A DNA stretch of 64,000 bases from Crenothrix sp043729335 (GCF_043729335.1 NZ_JAYTLQ010000057.1:62001-126000); one strand, 5' to 3'. Positions 36,690 to 45,835 are shown, numbered from the stretch's first letter. Numbers and translations are program-made. The notes: generated by a model from the letters alone, not told the origin.

Positions 36690-37715
36690 ATGATCCGCTT
36701 TCCAGCCGAATGGGAAAAACAAGATGCTGTGCTTATTGCATGGCCACATGAAACCGGCGATTTTCAAAATCGCCTAGTCGCCGTTGAACAAAGCTACCGT
36801 TTTATAGCCGAAACTATTAGCCGATTTCAGCGCCTCATTATTGTGTATCGTGATGATAACCATCAGCAGCATATTCAAAGCCAGTTAAATAGCCTTGAAA
36901 ACATTGTATATGTTCAAGCCAGGGTCAACGATATCTGGGTGCGCGATACTGCATTTTTGACGGTGGAACACGACGGTAAACCGCTATTGTTAAATTTCCG
37001 TTTTAATGGTTGGGGCGATAAATATCCACATCAATATGACAATGCTCTTAATCAACGTTTATTGACTGCGCCGTTGTTTGAACAAGCCCAATATAAAATG
37101 GTTGATCTTATACTTGAAGGCGGCAGTGTAGAAAGCGACGGCATTGATACTCTCTTAACCACTCGCCAATGCCTGCTAAATCCAAATCGCAATACAGGGT
37201 TAAGCCAACAAGATATTGAGCAACGGCTGAATAAATATTTTGGTGTTGAGCGCGTCTTGTGGCTGGATCAGGAAAATTTGTCCGGTGATGATACCGATGC
37301 CCACATTGATACTTTAGCCCGGTTTTGTGCAGCGGATACTATTGCTTACACCAGTTGTGTTAATCCCAACGACAAGCACTTCGGTAGCCTGAAAAACATG
37401 GCGGCACAATTGCATGAACTGCGCACTCAAAATGGTAAGCATTACCAGTTGATTCCATTGCCAATGCCGGCACCGATTTATGATGAAGAAGATCAGCGAC
37501 TGCCAGCCAACTATGCCAATTTTTTAATTATTAACGGAGCAGTGATGGTGCCAGCGTATGATGATCCTATGGATGCTATTGCTCAACAACGCTTGGCAGG
37601 TTGCTTTCCTGATCGGGAGATTATTGCCACACCGTGCCGACCTTTGGTGCATCAGTACGGTAGCTTGCATTGCATGACGATGCAGTTTCCCGCAGCGGCG
37701 TTGGGCATTGTTTGA
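36690..37715 (+). CDS. aguA: Agmatine deiminase
   Basis: This guanidine-modifying enzyme converts agmatine to N-carbamoylputrescine and ammonia in polyamine synthesis. Active-site landmarks are NDIWVRDTAF, LEGGSVESDG, DTDAHIDTLARF and the catalytic cysteine in GSLHCMTMQ (Cys328). At 341 residues it is close to family length. The ATG follows AAAGGAG. The usual partner aguB (N-carbamoylputrescine amidase) is not adjacent. Confidence 0.92.
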   Translation: MIRFPAEWEKQDAVLIAWPHETGDFQNRLVAVEQSYRFIAETISRFQRLIIVYRDDNHQQHIQSQLNSLENIVYVQARVNDIWVRDTAFLTVEHDGKPLLLNFRFNGWGDKYPHQYDNALNQRLLTAPLFEQAQYKMVDLILEGGSVESDGIDTLLTTRQCLLNPNRNTGLSQQDIEQRLNKYFGVERVLWLDQENLSGDDTDAHIDTLARFCAADTIAYTSCVNPNDKHFGSLKNMAAQLHELRTQNGKHYQLIPLPMPAPIYDEEDQRLPANYANFLIINGAVMVPAYDDPMDAIAQQRLAGCFPDREIIATPCRPLVHQYGSLHCMTMQFPAAALGIV

Positions 37716-37774
37716 TAACTTCCCAACCAATATAGCAAAATGTTTTTAAGCCGGGTTATCTTTAGGAGTTATAA

Positions 37775-39457
37775 ATGGCATTTATGTTAATGGAACCCAC
37801 TAATCAAACTTTTCAAGAATTGATTAGTAATGGCGTTAAATATCAAGTGCCCAGATTTCAACGAGATTACGCTTGGGATAAGGAACAATGGGAAGACTTG
37901 TGGTCTGATATTGAGACTATCAACGACGAACAATACCATTACATGGGCTATATCGTCTTGCAACGCAAAAGCCAGCATGATTTTGAAGTTATTGATGGCC
38001 AACAACGGTTAATCACGTTGTCTTTAGTGGTATTGGCGGCTATGAAAAGCATTCAGTCGCTTATCCATAAAAATGAAGAGGCCGCTGAAAACACAGAACG
38101 CTTGCGTGTACTGACCGAGCGATATGTTGGTTCTAAAAATCCTATATCGCTAAAAGTGGATAGCAAGCTTTCATTAAACAGAAATAATAGCGCTAACTTT
38201 AAAACGATTTGTTCCACCTTAGACGCACCTAATAAAAGAGGCCAAACAAAAACCAATAAACAATTAAATGAGTGTTTTAAGTTTTTTGTCACTAAAAGAC
38301 TCGGTAATACTGGACAGGAAATAGCCGAATTTATTGAGCGTATTGCTTCAGGAATGATTTTTACAAAGATCGTCGTGCAAGATGATTTAAACGCTTACAA
38401 GGTATTTGAAACCTTAAATGCACGTGGCGTTCAGCTTTCCACTCCGGATTTATTAAAAAACTATATATTTTCAGTGGTAACAAAAAACAATGATGTTTCG
38501 GATGACGAACTAAATGAATTGGATGAGAGTTGGTCTGATATTGTTTCTCAGCTAGGCGAAAGTAATTTTACTGATTTTATTCGCTACCATCATAATTTTC
38601 AAGCACCCTTAGTCACCAAAAAAGAGTTGTTTGCCTCGGTAAGAAAGAGGGTGAATACCTCAGAAAGAGCTTATGAATATCTTCATTCTTTGAGTCGGTA
38701 TGCACCGATTTATGCCTCTTTATTAAATCCTCACGATGATTGGTGGAGTAATCAAGATGTAGTTTATCGTAACGCTAAAAAGTACCTGGAAGGATTTGAG
38801 CTGTTTAATATAAAGCAGCCTTTTACTATTTTAATGGCTGCGTTCCATCAGTTTTCACCTGAAGAATTTGTGAGCCTTTCTAAATACATCTATATTTTAG
38901 CGATTAGATACAACGTTATCTGCCATCTTTCTCCTAATGAGCAAGATTCTGTTTATAATCAACTTGCCATCAAAATAAACTCAACTGAATTTAAACGGGC
39001 CAGCCATGTAAAAAATAGTGAGTTGTTTAAAAAACTCTACCCTGGCGATGATGTGTTTTTTAATGCCTTTGAATTTCATAAAATGCCTAGCAGACGCTCT
39101 GCAAAAAAAATACGCTTTCTGTTAGCGGAAATAGAAACCTACTTAGGGCACGAAACAGACTATACCAAAACGACCTTAGAGCACGTGTGTCCTTATAATC
39201 CTGATGAGGAATGGGATAATTATTTTGGAGAAGGGGTAAATGACATTCAAGATCGTTTAGGGAATGTGGTGCTACTTGAAAAAGATGGCTTAAAAAGGTC
39301 AAGTTTTGAAAATAAAAAACGAGTTTACTTAAGGGCGCATTATCCATTGGCACAACAAGTCGCCACTTATGATGAGTGGAATCTACCAAGCCTGAATGCT
39401 TATCAAGCATGGTTAGCAAAGCAGGCGGTAGAAACCTGGAAGGTTGCATACGATTAA
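37775..39457 (+). CDS. DUF262/DUF1524 protein, GmrSD-like (defence candidate)
   Basis: A 560-residue soluble protein has an N-terminal DUF262 domain (VPRFQRDYAWDKEQWEDLW and the IDGQQRL motif at residues 73-79, a ParB-like nucleotide-binding signature). VFETLNARGVQLSTPDLLKNY lies in the middle. A C-terminal DUF1524 HNH-type nuclease motif follows (EHVCPYNP with His470, then RLGNVVLLE). This is the single-chain GmrS+GmrD layout of type IV restriction enzymes that cut glucosylated or otherwise modified phage DNA. AGGAG precedes the ATG. It is a lone gene inserted between aguA and lpxB, with no methylase or other defence gene beside it. Substrate and activity are unproven. Confidence 0.8.
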   Translation: MAFMLMEPTNQTFQELISNGVKYQVPRFQRDYAWDKEQWEDLWSDIETINDEQYHYMGYIVLQRKSQHDFEVIDGQQRLITLSLVVLAAMKSIQSLIHKNEEAAENTERLRVLTERYVGSKNPISLKVDSKLSLNRNNSANFKTICSTLDAPNKRGQTKTNKQLNECFKFFVTKRLGNTGQEIAEFIERIASGMIFTKIVVQDDLNAYKVFETLNARGVQLSTPDLLKNYIFSVVTKNNDVSDDELNELDESWSDIVSQLGESNFTDFIRYHHNFQAPLVTKKELFASVRKRVNTSERAYEYLHSLSRYAPIYASLLNPHDDWWSNQDVVYRNAKKYLEGFELFNIKQPFTILMAAFHQFSPEEFVSLSKYIYILAIRYNVICHLSPNEQDSVYNQLAIKINSTEFKRASHVKNSELFKKLYPGDDVFFNAFEFHKMPSRRSAKKIRFLLAEIETYLGHETDYTKTTLEHVCPYNPDEEWDNYFGEGVNDIQDRLGNVVLLEKDGLKRSSFENKKRVYLRAHYPLAQQVATYDEWNLPSLNAYQAWLAKQAVETWKVAYD

Positions 39458-39516
39458 AACTACCCATCTATAGATAACATTACCTTTCCTTCCACTATTC
39501 CTGATCAAGGACTACT

Positions 39517-40659
39517 GTGCCACAACCTCCCTTACGTATTCTGTTCAGTGCAGGTGAATCCTCCGGTGACCAACACGCCGCTAATATGTTTCTGGAGCTG
39601 AAAAAACTCCAACCCGATATTGGCGCCATTGGTATGGGTAGCACTAAAATGGCACAGGCCGGTATTGATATCCGTTATGACTCCGCCAACATTGGCGTAA
39701 TTGGCGTTGTTGAAGTCATCAAACATTATCCCGAAATTTTACGAGCATTAAAGCTAATGAAACAGCTAATCGACAAAGAGCGCCCAGATTTGCTGGTGTG
39801 TGTCGATTACAAGGAATTTAACTTTAAACTGGCAAAATATGCCAAGCAGCAGGGCATTAAAGTGCTGTTCTATGTGAGTCCACAAGTTTGGGCATGGCGG
39901 CCTGGGCGCGTTAAAAAATACGGTGCCGTTATTGATATGATGGCGGTGATTTTTCCGTTTGAAACAGCTTATTATGATGCCGAAAATGTACCAGTGTGTT
40001 ATGTTGGCCATCCTTCGGTGGATAAAGTGCATCCACATTATTCTAAATCTAAAGCCTTGCAGCAGTTTGGGTTGGATAGTGAGTGCCCCATAGTGGGCTT
40101 GTTGCCAGGCAGCCGTAATAACGAAATCAAACGCATGTTGCCAGTGATGATAGCCGCTGCAGAGCAGTTGCATGCCGAGATGCCCGACATTCAATTTATC
40201 TTGCCGCAAGCCGATTCCATTAGTGACAGTTTATTAGATTATTATCTGCAACACGCTAAAGTAAAAATTAATCGGATTAAAAACTTGCCTTATGATGTAA
40301 TCCAATGCTGCAATGCCGTGATGACCACCTCGGGAACCGCGACACTGGAAGTGGCTTTGTTAACCATACCTATGGTGATTGCCTATAAGTTATCCCCACT
40401 CACTTATTGGTTAGGTCGATTGCTGGTTAACACCCCGTTTATCGGTTTGCCTAATATCATCGCAGGCAAAAGCATCATCAAAGAATTAATCCAGCATGAG
40501 GCATCGGCAGAAAACATGGCCGATGAGATTAAGCTCATTCTGGCGGATATTGGTTACCAAGAGCAAATGCGCCGTAATCTCATCCAGGTAAAGCAGGCGT
40601 TAGGGCAGGGCGGCGGCTCAAAAAATATGGCTAATTTGGCATTAGAAATGTTGCCTTGA
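39517..40659 (+). CDS. lpxB: Lipid-A-disaccharide synthase
   Basis: LpxB joins UDP-2,3-diacylglucosamine and lipid X to form the lipid A disaccharide at the inner membrane. The N-terminus has LFSAGESSGDQHAANMF. Further landmarks are YVSPQVWAWRPGRVKKY, GLLPGSRNNEIKRMLP and TTSGTATLEVALLTIPMV. At 380 residues it is complete. The start is GTG after AAGGA. It is separated from the other lpx genes and ends 1 bp from the convergent ppa stop. Confidence 0.96.
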   Translation: MPQPPLRILFSAGESSGDQHAANMFLELKKLQPDIGAIGMGSTKMAQAGIDIRYDSANIGVIGVVEVIKHYPEILRALKLMKQLIDKERPDLLVCVDYKEFNFKLAKYAKQQGIKVLFYVSPQVWAWRPGRVKKYGAVIDMMAVIFPFETAYYDAENVPVCYVGHPSVDKVHPHYSKSKALQQFGLDSECPIVGLLPGSRNNEIKRMLPVMIAAAEQLHAEMPDIQFILPQADSISDSLLDYYLQHAKVKINRIKNLPYDVIQCCNAVMTTSGTATLEVALLTIPMVIAYKLSPLTYWLGRLLVNTPFIGLPNIIAGKSIIKELIQHEASAENMADEIKLILADIGYQEQMRRNLIQVKQALGQGGGSKNMANLALEMLP

Positions 40660-40660
40660 G

Positions 40661-41323
40661 TTATTTAACGGCGACCATAGGTGTTGCGGATTTTCCGGGC
40701 TTAATGGCGCAATTATCTCCAAAGTGATTTTTATAATCCAGCATAGAACATCGTATCACTTCGTGGGCTTCATCGCGGCCATAAACATCGGTGATTTCAC
40801 ACACGTTTTGTTCAGAGGGCAGGTGTTTATAGGTCAAAAAATAATGCTTTAAGCGATCAATATAAGATGGGGGACAATCTGATACATCACGCCATTGCCG
40901 ATAAAATTCATCACCTTTCATAACGGCAATAATTTTATCGTCGGCTTCGCCGCCATCCAGCAATCTAAATCCGCCAATCGGCACGGCCTGCAAAAGAATG
41001 TCGCCGTGGGTTACGGTACGTTCGCTTAACACACAAATATCCAGTGGATCGCCATCGCCTCTGGCCACTTTTTTACCTGATTTTAACGCGGCATAAGCGG
41101 CAACACTTTCTGCACAATAAGTGCGCGGAATAAAACCATACAGCGTTGGAATCATATTGGAATATTTTTGCGGACGGTCAATTTTCAAATAGCCGCTTTC
41201 TTTATCGATTTCGTATTTCACCGTATCGGACGGCACAATTTCAATAAATGCCGTAATAACGGAAGGGCTTTCCATGCCCGGATCTATTCCGTGCCAAGGG
41301 TGTGCTCTATAGTGCATAGTCAT
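40661..41323 (-). CDS. ppa: Inorganic pyrophosphatase (family I)
   Basis: This soluble magnesium-dependent enzyme hydrolyses pyrophosphate. Family I signatures are present: KYEIDKESGYLKIDR, YGFIPRTYC and the active-site RGDGDPLDICVL, with further acidic ligands in DGGEADDKIIAV. At 220 residues it is longer than the E. coli enzyme (~176), with an N-terminal extension and a longer C-terminus. It is the last gene of the metK-ahcY-metF-thyA run, 100 bp after thyA. This suits removal of pyrophosphate made by MetK. Confidence 0.9.
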   Translation of the reverse strand: MTMHYRAHPWHGIDPGMESPSVITAFIEIVPSDTVKYEIDKESGYLKIDRPQKYSNMIPTLYGFIPRTYCAESVAAYAALKSGKKVARGDGDPLDICVLSERTVTHGDILLQAVPIGGFRLLDGGEADDKIIAVMKGDEFYRQWRDVSDCPPSYIDRLKHYFLTYKHLPSEQNVCEITDVYGRDEAHEVIRCSMLDYKNHFGDNCAIKPGKSATPMVAVK

Positions 41324-41423
41324 GATGTATGATTTTTTGCCCAGTGAAAGGCTCGTGGGTTAATTAAAAGAACATAAAAAGGGTGAGATTAAAGACGGGA
41401 TAAAACGTTCAGCACCAGAAAAA

Positions 41424-42257
41424 TTAGATAGAAATAGCGGCTTTGATAGCATCATGCGCTTGATAGGCCGTGATTTCAAAATCTTCATAGCGATAATCAA
41501 ATATGGATTCAGGTTTACGGTTGATTTTTAACCTGGGTAATGGATAAGGCTGACGTGTTAACTGCAACTTGGCCTGCTCAAGATGGTTTAAATATAAATG
41601 CACGTCACCGCCTGTCCAGACAAAATCCCCCACCTCTAAATCACATTGCTGGGCAATCATGTGCGTTAACAGGGCATAACTTGCGATATTGAAAGGCACA
41701 CCTAAAAACGTGTCGCAGCTGCGCTGGTATAGTTGGCAAGATAATTTGTTATCGGCAACATAAAACTGAAATAAGGCATGGCAAGCGGCCAGCGCCATTT
41801 TTCCCTGTGCAATATTTTGTTGCGGGCTAATGCGTTCGTCCGGCAAATCGGCAACATTCCACGCAGACACTATCAAACGTCGGCTGTTGGGTGTGGCTTT
41901 GATTTGTTCAATCACCTGCTGGATTTGATCAATATGCTGGCCATCCGGTGTAGGCCAAGAACGCCATTGATAGCCGTAAACAGGGCCTAAATTACCCGCC
42001 GTATCCGCCCACTCATTCCAGATTGACACATTATTGTCGGTTAAAAATTGGATGTTGGTATCACCGTTCAGAAACCACAGCAATTCGTAAATAATCGATT
42101 TAAGATGAATTTTTTTGGTAGTGACCAAAGGAAAGCCTTGCGCCAAATCAAAGCGCATCTGGTGGCCAAATAGAGATAAAGTACCGCTACCGGTTCTATC
42201 GCCTTTTGGGTTGCCTTCTTGAAGAATTTTGTTGAGTAATTCTAGATAGGGTTTCAT
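41424..42257 (-). CDS. thyA: Thymidylate synthase
   Basis: ThyA converts dUMP and methylene-THF to dTMP and dihydrofolate. Landmarks are KGDRTGSGTLSLFGHQM, ELLWFLNGDTN, the catalytic cysteine Cys159 in AACHALFQFYV, and QRSCDTFLGVPFNIASYALL. The 277-residue length exceeds E. coli ThyA (264) mainly through a short insertion (SPQQNIAQGK) just before the catalytic region, a variant seen in some other bacteria. It is 44 bp after metF in a methylene-folate operon. Confidence 0.96.
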   Translation of the reverse strand: MKPYLELLNKILQEGNPKGDRTGSGTLSLFGHQMRFDLAQGFPLVTTKKIHLKSIIYELLWFLNGDTNIQFLTDNNVSIWNEWADTAGNLGPVYGYQWRSWPTPDGQHIDQIQQVIEQIKATPNSRRLIVSAWNVADLPDERISPQQNIAQGKMALAACHALFQFYVADNKLSCQLYQRSCDTFLGVPFNIASYALLTHMIAQQCDLEVGDFVWTGGDVHLYLNHLEQAKLQLTRQPYPLPRLKINRKPESIFDYRYEDFEITAYQAHDAIKAAISI

Positions 42258-42301
42258 AGGCTTACTTCAGTAGGTTACGCGGGGACTATTTTTTAATCCA
42301 A

Positions 42302-43144
42302 TTAAAGACTCAGATTATTGATGATAGCTAAAGTGGGCGCAGATTGATTCATGGTATAAAAATGCAAGCCTGGTGCACCGCCATCCAGTAATTGCTGGCA
42401 TAGCTTACTGACCAATTCCGTACCAAAGGCTTGTATAGCTCCACGGTCATCACCATAACTTTCCAGACGCTTACGCATCCAGCGCGGAATATCTGCGCCA
42501 CACATTTCAGAAAACCGAAACAGCTGTGTGTACTGGGTTATGGGCATAATGCCAGGCACAATCGGAACAGTAATACCCTGTTTTTCACAGTTATCGACAA
42601 AATAGAAATAGGCTTCAGCATTATAAAAATACTGGGTAATGGCCGCATTAGCACCAGCATCCACTTTACGTTTAAAGTTTTTGAAATCTTCTGCGGCGCT
42701 GTGGGCTTGTGGATGGATTTCAGGGTAGGCCGCTACGTGAATATGAAAACTGTCTCCGGTTTCCTGGCGAATAAATTCGACTAACTCATTGGCATAACGA
42801 AACTCACCGGGCGACATCATGCCGGAAGGTACATCGCCACGCAAGGCAACTATGCGGCTAATGCCATGATCCTGGTAATCTTTTAATATGCTGCGGATGT
42901 TGATTTTAGTCGATGCCACGCAGGATAAATGCGGCGCAGCCGATAGACCTTGCGCCTGAATATTCACTACAGTATCGAAGGTTTTATCGCGTGTTGAGCC
43001 ACCCGCGCCAAAAGTAACCGAAAAAAATTCGGGATTAAGTGCGCTTAAGGTTTTGTGAACAATATTTAAATTCGCCGCACCCTCATCCGTTTTAGGGGGG
43101 TAAAATTCAAAACTGAACATTTGTTGATTATCTTGTGATGGCAT
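42302..43144 (-). CDS. metF: Methylenetetrahydrofolate reductase
   Basis: MetF reduces methylene-THF to 5-methyl-THF with FAD and NADH, supplying methyl groups for homocysteine remethylation. The sequence shows SFEFYPPKTDEGAANL at the start, VTFGAGGSTRD and VALRGDVPSG in the barrel, and VPGIMPITQY in the C-terminal half. At 280 residues it is a standard bacterial MetF. It sits after ahcY, the source of homocysteine, with a strong stem-loop in the gap. Confidence 0.96.
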   Translation of the reverse strand: MPSQDNQQMFSFEFYPPKTDEGAANLNIVHKTLSALNPEFFSVTFGAGGSTRDKTFDTVVNIQAQGLSAAPHLSCVASTKINIRSILKDYQDHGISRIVALRGDVPSGMMSPGEFRYANELVEFIRQETGDSFHIHVAAYPEIHPQAHSAAEDFKNFKRKVDAGANAAITQYFYNAEAYFYFVDNCEKQGITVPIVPGIMPITQYTQLFRFSEMCGADIPRWMRKRLESYGDDRGAIQAFGTELVSKLCQQLLDGGAPGLHFYTMNQSAPTLAIINNLSL

Positions 43145-43156
43145 ATTGTCCGGTTG

Positions 43157-43181
43157 GCCGGCATGATTTAATCATGCCGGC
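43157..43181. repeat. Perfect inverted repeat (12-bp arms) between ahcY and metF
   Basis: GCCGGCATGATT, one base, then AATCATGCCGGC form a perfect palindrome of 25 bp between the ahcY stop and the metF start. As RNA it would be a very stable hairpin. No U-tract follows in the minus-strand direction, so it is more likely an mRNA stability or processing element, or a protein-binding site, than an intrinsic terminator. Confidence 0.75.
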
Positions 43182-43198
43182 TTAAAGTTTAATCAGGA

Positions 43199-44491
43199 TT
43201 AATAACGGTAATGATCAGCCTTATAAGGCCCTTCAACAGGAATGTTGAGATACTTAGTCTGTGCATCAGTTAATACGGTTAGGTTGACACCTATTTGCGC
43301 CAAATGCGAGCGCGCTACTTTTTCATCCAGTTTTTTAGGCAAAATGTAGACTTTGTTTTCGTAACTGGCGGCATTTTGCCACAATTCCAATTGCGCCAAT
43401 ACTTGGTTACAAAACGAATTGGACATCACAAAACTAGGATGGCCTGTGCCACAGCCTAGGTTAACCAAACGGCCTTCAGCCAATAAAATCAATTTCTTAC
43501 CATTAGGCAAAATAACATGATCCACTTGTGGCTTGATGTTGTCCCAAGTGTACTGGCGTAAAGACGCAATGTCGATTTCTGAGTCAAAATGGCCGATATT
43601 ACAAATAATGGCCTGGTCACGCATAACCAGTATATGTTCATGACGGATAACATGGAAGTTACCGGTAGCGGTCACAAAAATATTAGCAATCGGTGCCGCT
43701 TCTTCCATGGTCACCACGCGATAACCTTCCATCGCCGCTTGCAATGCACAAATCGGGTCAATTTCAGTGATCCAGACGGTAGCGCCCAAGCCACGCAATG
43801 ATTGCGCACAACCTTTACCAACATCGCCATAACCGCAAACCACAGCTATTTTACCGGCGATCATTACGTCAGTGGCGCGTTTAATACCATCGACCAAAGA
43901 TTCGCGGCAACCGTACAAATTATCGAATTTGGATTTGGTGACCGAATCGTTGACGTTAAAGGCAGGCACTTTCAGGCTGCCTTTGGCAACTCTTTCGTAA
44001 AGACGCAACACGCCTGTGGTGGTTTCTTCCGACAAACCTTTCACATCTGCCATAAGCTCTGGAAATTTATCGTGCATCATATTGGTTAAATCACCGCCGT
44101 CATCCAGAATCATATTTGGACGCCAGCCATTAGGGCCAATAATGGTTTGCTCAATACACCAGTCCGCTTCGGCTTCAGTTTCGCCTTTCCAGGCAAATAC
44201 TGGCACGCCAGACGCTGCTATGGCTGCGGCGGCATGATCCTGGGTAGAAAAAATATTGCACGATGACCAGCGCACTTCTGCGCCTAATGCAGTCAGGGTT
44301 TCAATCAAAACCGCCGTTTGGATGGTCATGTGCAAACAACCGGCAATACGGGCGCCCTTTAAAGGCTGCGCCGCGCCAAATTCTTCGCGCAATGCCATTA
44401 ATCCAGGCATTTCGGTTTCAGCAATATTGGTTTCTTTGCGACCCCAGCCAGCGAGGGCGATGTCAGCAATTTTGTAGTCGTTTTGGCTCAT
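43199..44491 (-). CDS. ahcY: S-adenosylhomocysteine hydrolase (adenosylhomocysteinase)
   Basis: AhcY splits S-adenosylhomocysteine to adenosine and homocysteine using bound NAD. Landmarks are AGCLHMTIQTAVLIETL, NVNDSVTKSKFDNLYG, the Rossmann motif CGYGDVGKGCAQSLRGLGA and the C-terminal KADHYRY ending. The ATG at 44491 gives the family N-terminus MSQNDYKIADIALAGWGRK; the longer ORF upstream overlaps metK and is not used. At 430 residues it is the bacterial long form. It lies 25 bp after metK. Confidence 0.97.
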   Translation of the reverse strand: MSQNDYKIADIALAGWGRKETNIAETEMPGLMALREEFGAAQPLKGARIAGCLHMTIQTAVLIETLTALGAEVRWSSCNIFSTQDHAAAAIAASGVPVFAWKGETEAEADWCIEQTIIGPNGWRPNMILDDGGDLTNMMHDKFPELMADVKGLSEETTTGVLRLYERVAKGSLKVPAFNVNDSVTKSKFDNLYGCRESLVDGIKRATDVMIAGKIAVVCGYGDVGKGCAQSLRGLGATVWITEIDPICALQAAMEGYRVVTMEEAAPIANIFVTATGNFHVIRHEHILVMRDQAIICNIGHFDSEIDIASLRQYTWDNIKPQVDHVILPNGKKLILLAEGRLVNLGCGTGHPSFVMSNSFCNQVLAQLELWQNAASYENKVYILPKKLDEKVARSHLAQIGVNLTVLTDAQTKYLNIPVEGPYKADHYRY

Positions 44492-44516
44492 TGAGTTACG
44501 TGTCCTGTGTGTATGA

Positions 44517-45677
44517 TTAAAGGCCGGCGGCTTGCTGCAAGGCGTCAACCTTGTCGAGCTTTTCCCAGCTGAAAGTGTCTTCGGTACGACCAAAATGCCC
44601 GTAAGCTGCTGTGGGTAGATAAATAGGTTTTAATAGATCAAGTGTGGCGATTAAACCTTTGGGGCGCATATCAAAATGCTCGCGTATTAATTGCACCAAA
44701 CGATCTTCACTCAGTTTGCTGGTGCCAAAAGTTTCCACGCTGATAGAAGTGGGTTCAGCCACACCAATGGCGTAGGAAACTTGGATTTCGCAACGTTCAG
44801 CCAAGCCGGCAGCCACAATATTTTTGGCGACATAGCGCGCCATGTAAGCTGCGGAACGATCAACTTTTGATGGATCTTTACCGGAAAACGCACCGCCACC
44901 GTGTCTTGCCATTCCGCCGTAAGTATCAACAATAATTTTACGGCCGGTTAATCCGCAATCGCCAACGGGGCCACCAATAATAAATTGGCCAGTCGGGTTG
45001 ATGAAATATTTGGTGTCTTTATGCAGCCATTCTTTCGGCAGAACAGGCAAAATAATCTCGTCCATGACTGCTTCATGCAAGGCTTTATTGCTGATTTCCG
45101 GTGAATGTTGCGTTGACAATACCACAGCATCAATAGCGACCGGCTTATTGTTCTCATAGCGGAAACTGATTTGACTTTTCGCATCCGGGCGTAGCCACGG
45201 CAAGGTTTTATTCTTTCTGACTTCAGCTTGGCGCTTGACTAACAAATGCGAATAAGTAATCGGCGCTGGCATGTAAACGTCAGTTTCATTGCTGGCGTAG
45301 CCAAACATCAGGCCTTGGTCACCCGCGCCTTGTTCGTGATCGGCGTCTTCATCCACGCCCATTGCAATATCGGCAGATTGTTTGCCGATAGCATTCAAAA
45401 CGGCACAGCTTTGGCCATCAAAACCAATATCGCCATGATCATAGCCAATATCGCATACGACTTTACGAACCAAGGCTTCAAGATCCACCCAGGCATTGGT
45501 GGTCACTTCCCCGGCCAAAATGACCATACCGGTTTTTACCAATGTTTCACAGGCAACACGGGATTTTGGATCCTGCTCCAATAGGGCATCCAGTACAGCA
45601 TCAGAAATCTGATCGGCAACTTTATCTGGATGGCCTTCGGATACAGATTCGGATGTGAAAATGAAGTTATTGCTCAC
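44517..45677 (-). CDS. metK: S-adenosylmethionine synthetase
   Basis: MetK makes SAM from methionine and ATP, releasing phosphate and pyrophosphate. Signatures include SEGHPDKVADQISDAVLD, GAGDQGLMFGYA, the GGGAFSGKDPSKVDRSAAY loop and a normal 386-residue length. Translation starts at GTG after AAGGTGAT. A consensus-like promoter lies just upstream (TATAAT at 45690-45695, -35 TTGCGT at 45712-45717). It is the first gene of the metK-ahcY-metF-thyA-ppa unit. Confidence 0.97.
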   Translation of the reverse strand: MSNNFIFTSESVSEGHPDKVADQISDAVLDALLEQDPKSRVACETLVKTGMVILAGEVTTNAWVDLEALVRKVVCDIGYDHGDIGFDGQSCAVLNAIGKQSADIAMGVDEDADHEQGAGDQGLMFGYASNETDVYMPAPITYSHLLVKRQAEVRKNKTLPWLRPDAKSQISFRYENNKPVAIDAVVLSTQHSPEISNKALHEAVMDEIILPVLPKEWLHKDTKYFINPTGQFIIGGPVGDCGLTGRKIIVDTYGGMARHGGGAFSGKDPSKVDRSAAYMARYVAKNIVAAGLAERCEIQVSYAIGVAEPTSISVETFGTSKLSEDRLVQLIREHFDMRPKGLIATLDLLKPIYLPTAAYGHFGRTEDTFSWEKLDKVDALQQAAGL

Positions 45678-45689
45678 GTTATCACCTTG

Positions 45690-45717
45690 ATTATAAATGT
45701 AAAAGTCAGATACGCAA
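45690..45717 (-). promoter_or_regulatory. metK operon promoter
   Basis: On the minus strand TTGCGT (complement of 45712-45717) and TATAAT (complement of 45690-45695) are separated by 16 bp. The metK GTG is 12 bp below the -10, so the leader is very short and leaves no room for a SAM or SAH riboswitch. Confidence 0.6.
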
Positions 45718-45738
45718 AAGGCTGCATTTAGCAGCCTT
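45718..45738 (-). terminator. Intrinsic terminator after tRNA-Ile
   Basis: On the minus strand AAGGCTGC, loop TAAAT, GCAGCCTT makes an 8-bp stem whose 3' arm runs into TTTT. It lies 8 bp past the tRNA 3' end and just before the metK -35, so it separates the rpsU-rpoD-tRNA transcript from the metK unit. Confidence 0.75.
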
Positions 45739-45746
45739 AGGTTGTT

Positions 45747-45823
45747 TGGTGGGCCCTGTAGGACTTGAACCTACGACCTGCCGATTATGAGTCGGACGCT
45801 CTAACCAACTGAGCTAAGGGCCC
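45747..45823 (-). tRNA. tRNA-Ile(CAU), lysidine-modified Ile2 type
   Basis: The 77-nt gene folds as a cloverleaf with a GGGCCCT/AGGGCCC acceptor, D-arm GCTC-AGTTGGTTA-GAGC, anticodon loop CTCATAA and T-loop GGTTCAAGTCC, and encodes its own CCA. The CAT anticodon could be Met or Ile. C4-G69 and C5-G68 in the acceptor, the T-loop and the position next to rpoD (as ileX in E. coli) favour tRNA-Ile2, whose C34 becomes lysidine to read AUA. Pair 27-43 is a T-C mismatch. The 5' end is only 12 bp from the rpoD stop. Confidence 0.9.
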
Positions 45824-45835
45824 TTTATTGCTTAA

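Noticed and set aside
43157..43181. Palindrome after ahcY considered as intrinsic terminator
   Set aside because: No U-tract follows in the transcription direction and metF starts 13 bp later; kept as a repeat instead.
44492..44516. SAH riboswitch upstream of ahcY
   Set aside because: The metK-ahcY gap is only 25 bp, too short for a riboswitch; the metK leader is equally short.
44492..44593. N-terminal extension of ahcY by 34 residues
   Set aside because: It would overlap metK and precedes the conserved MSQNDYK start.
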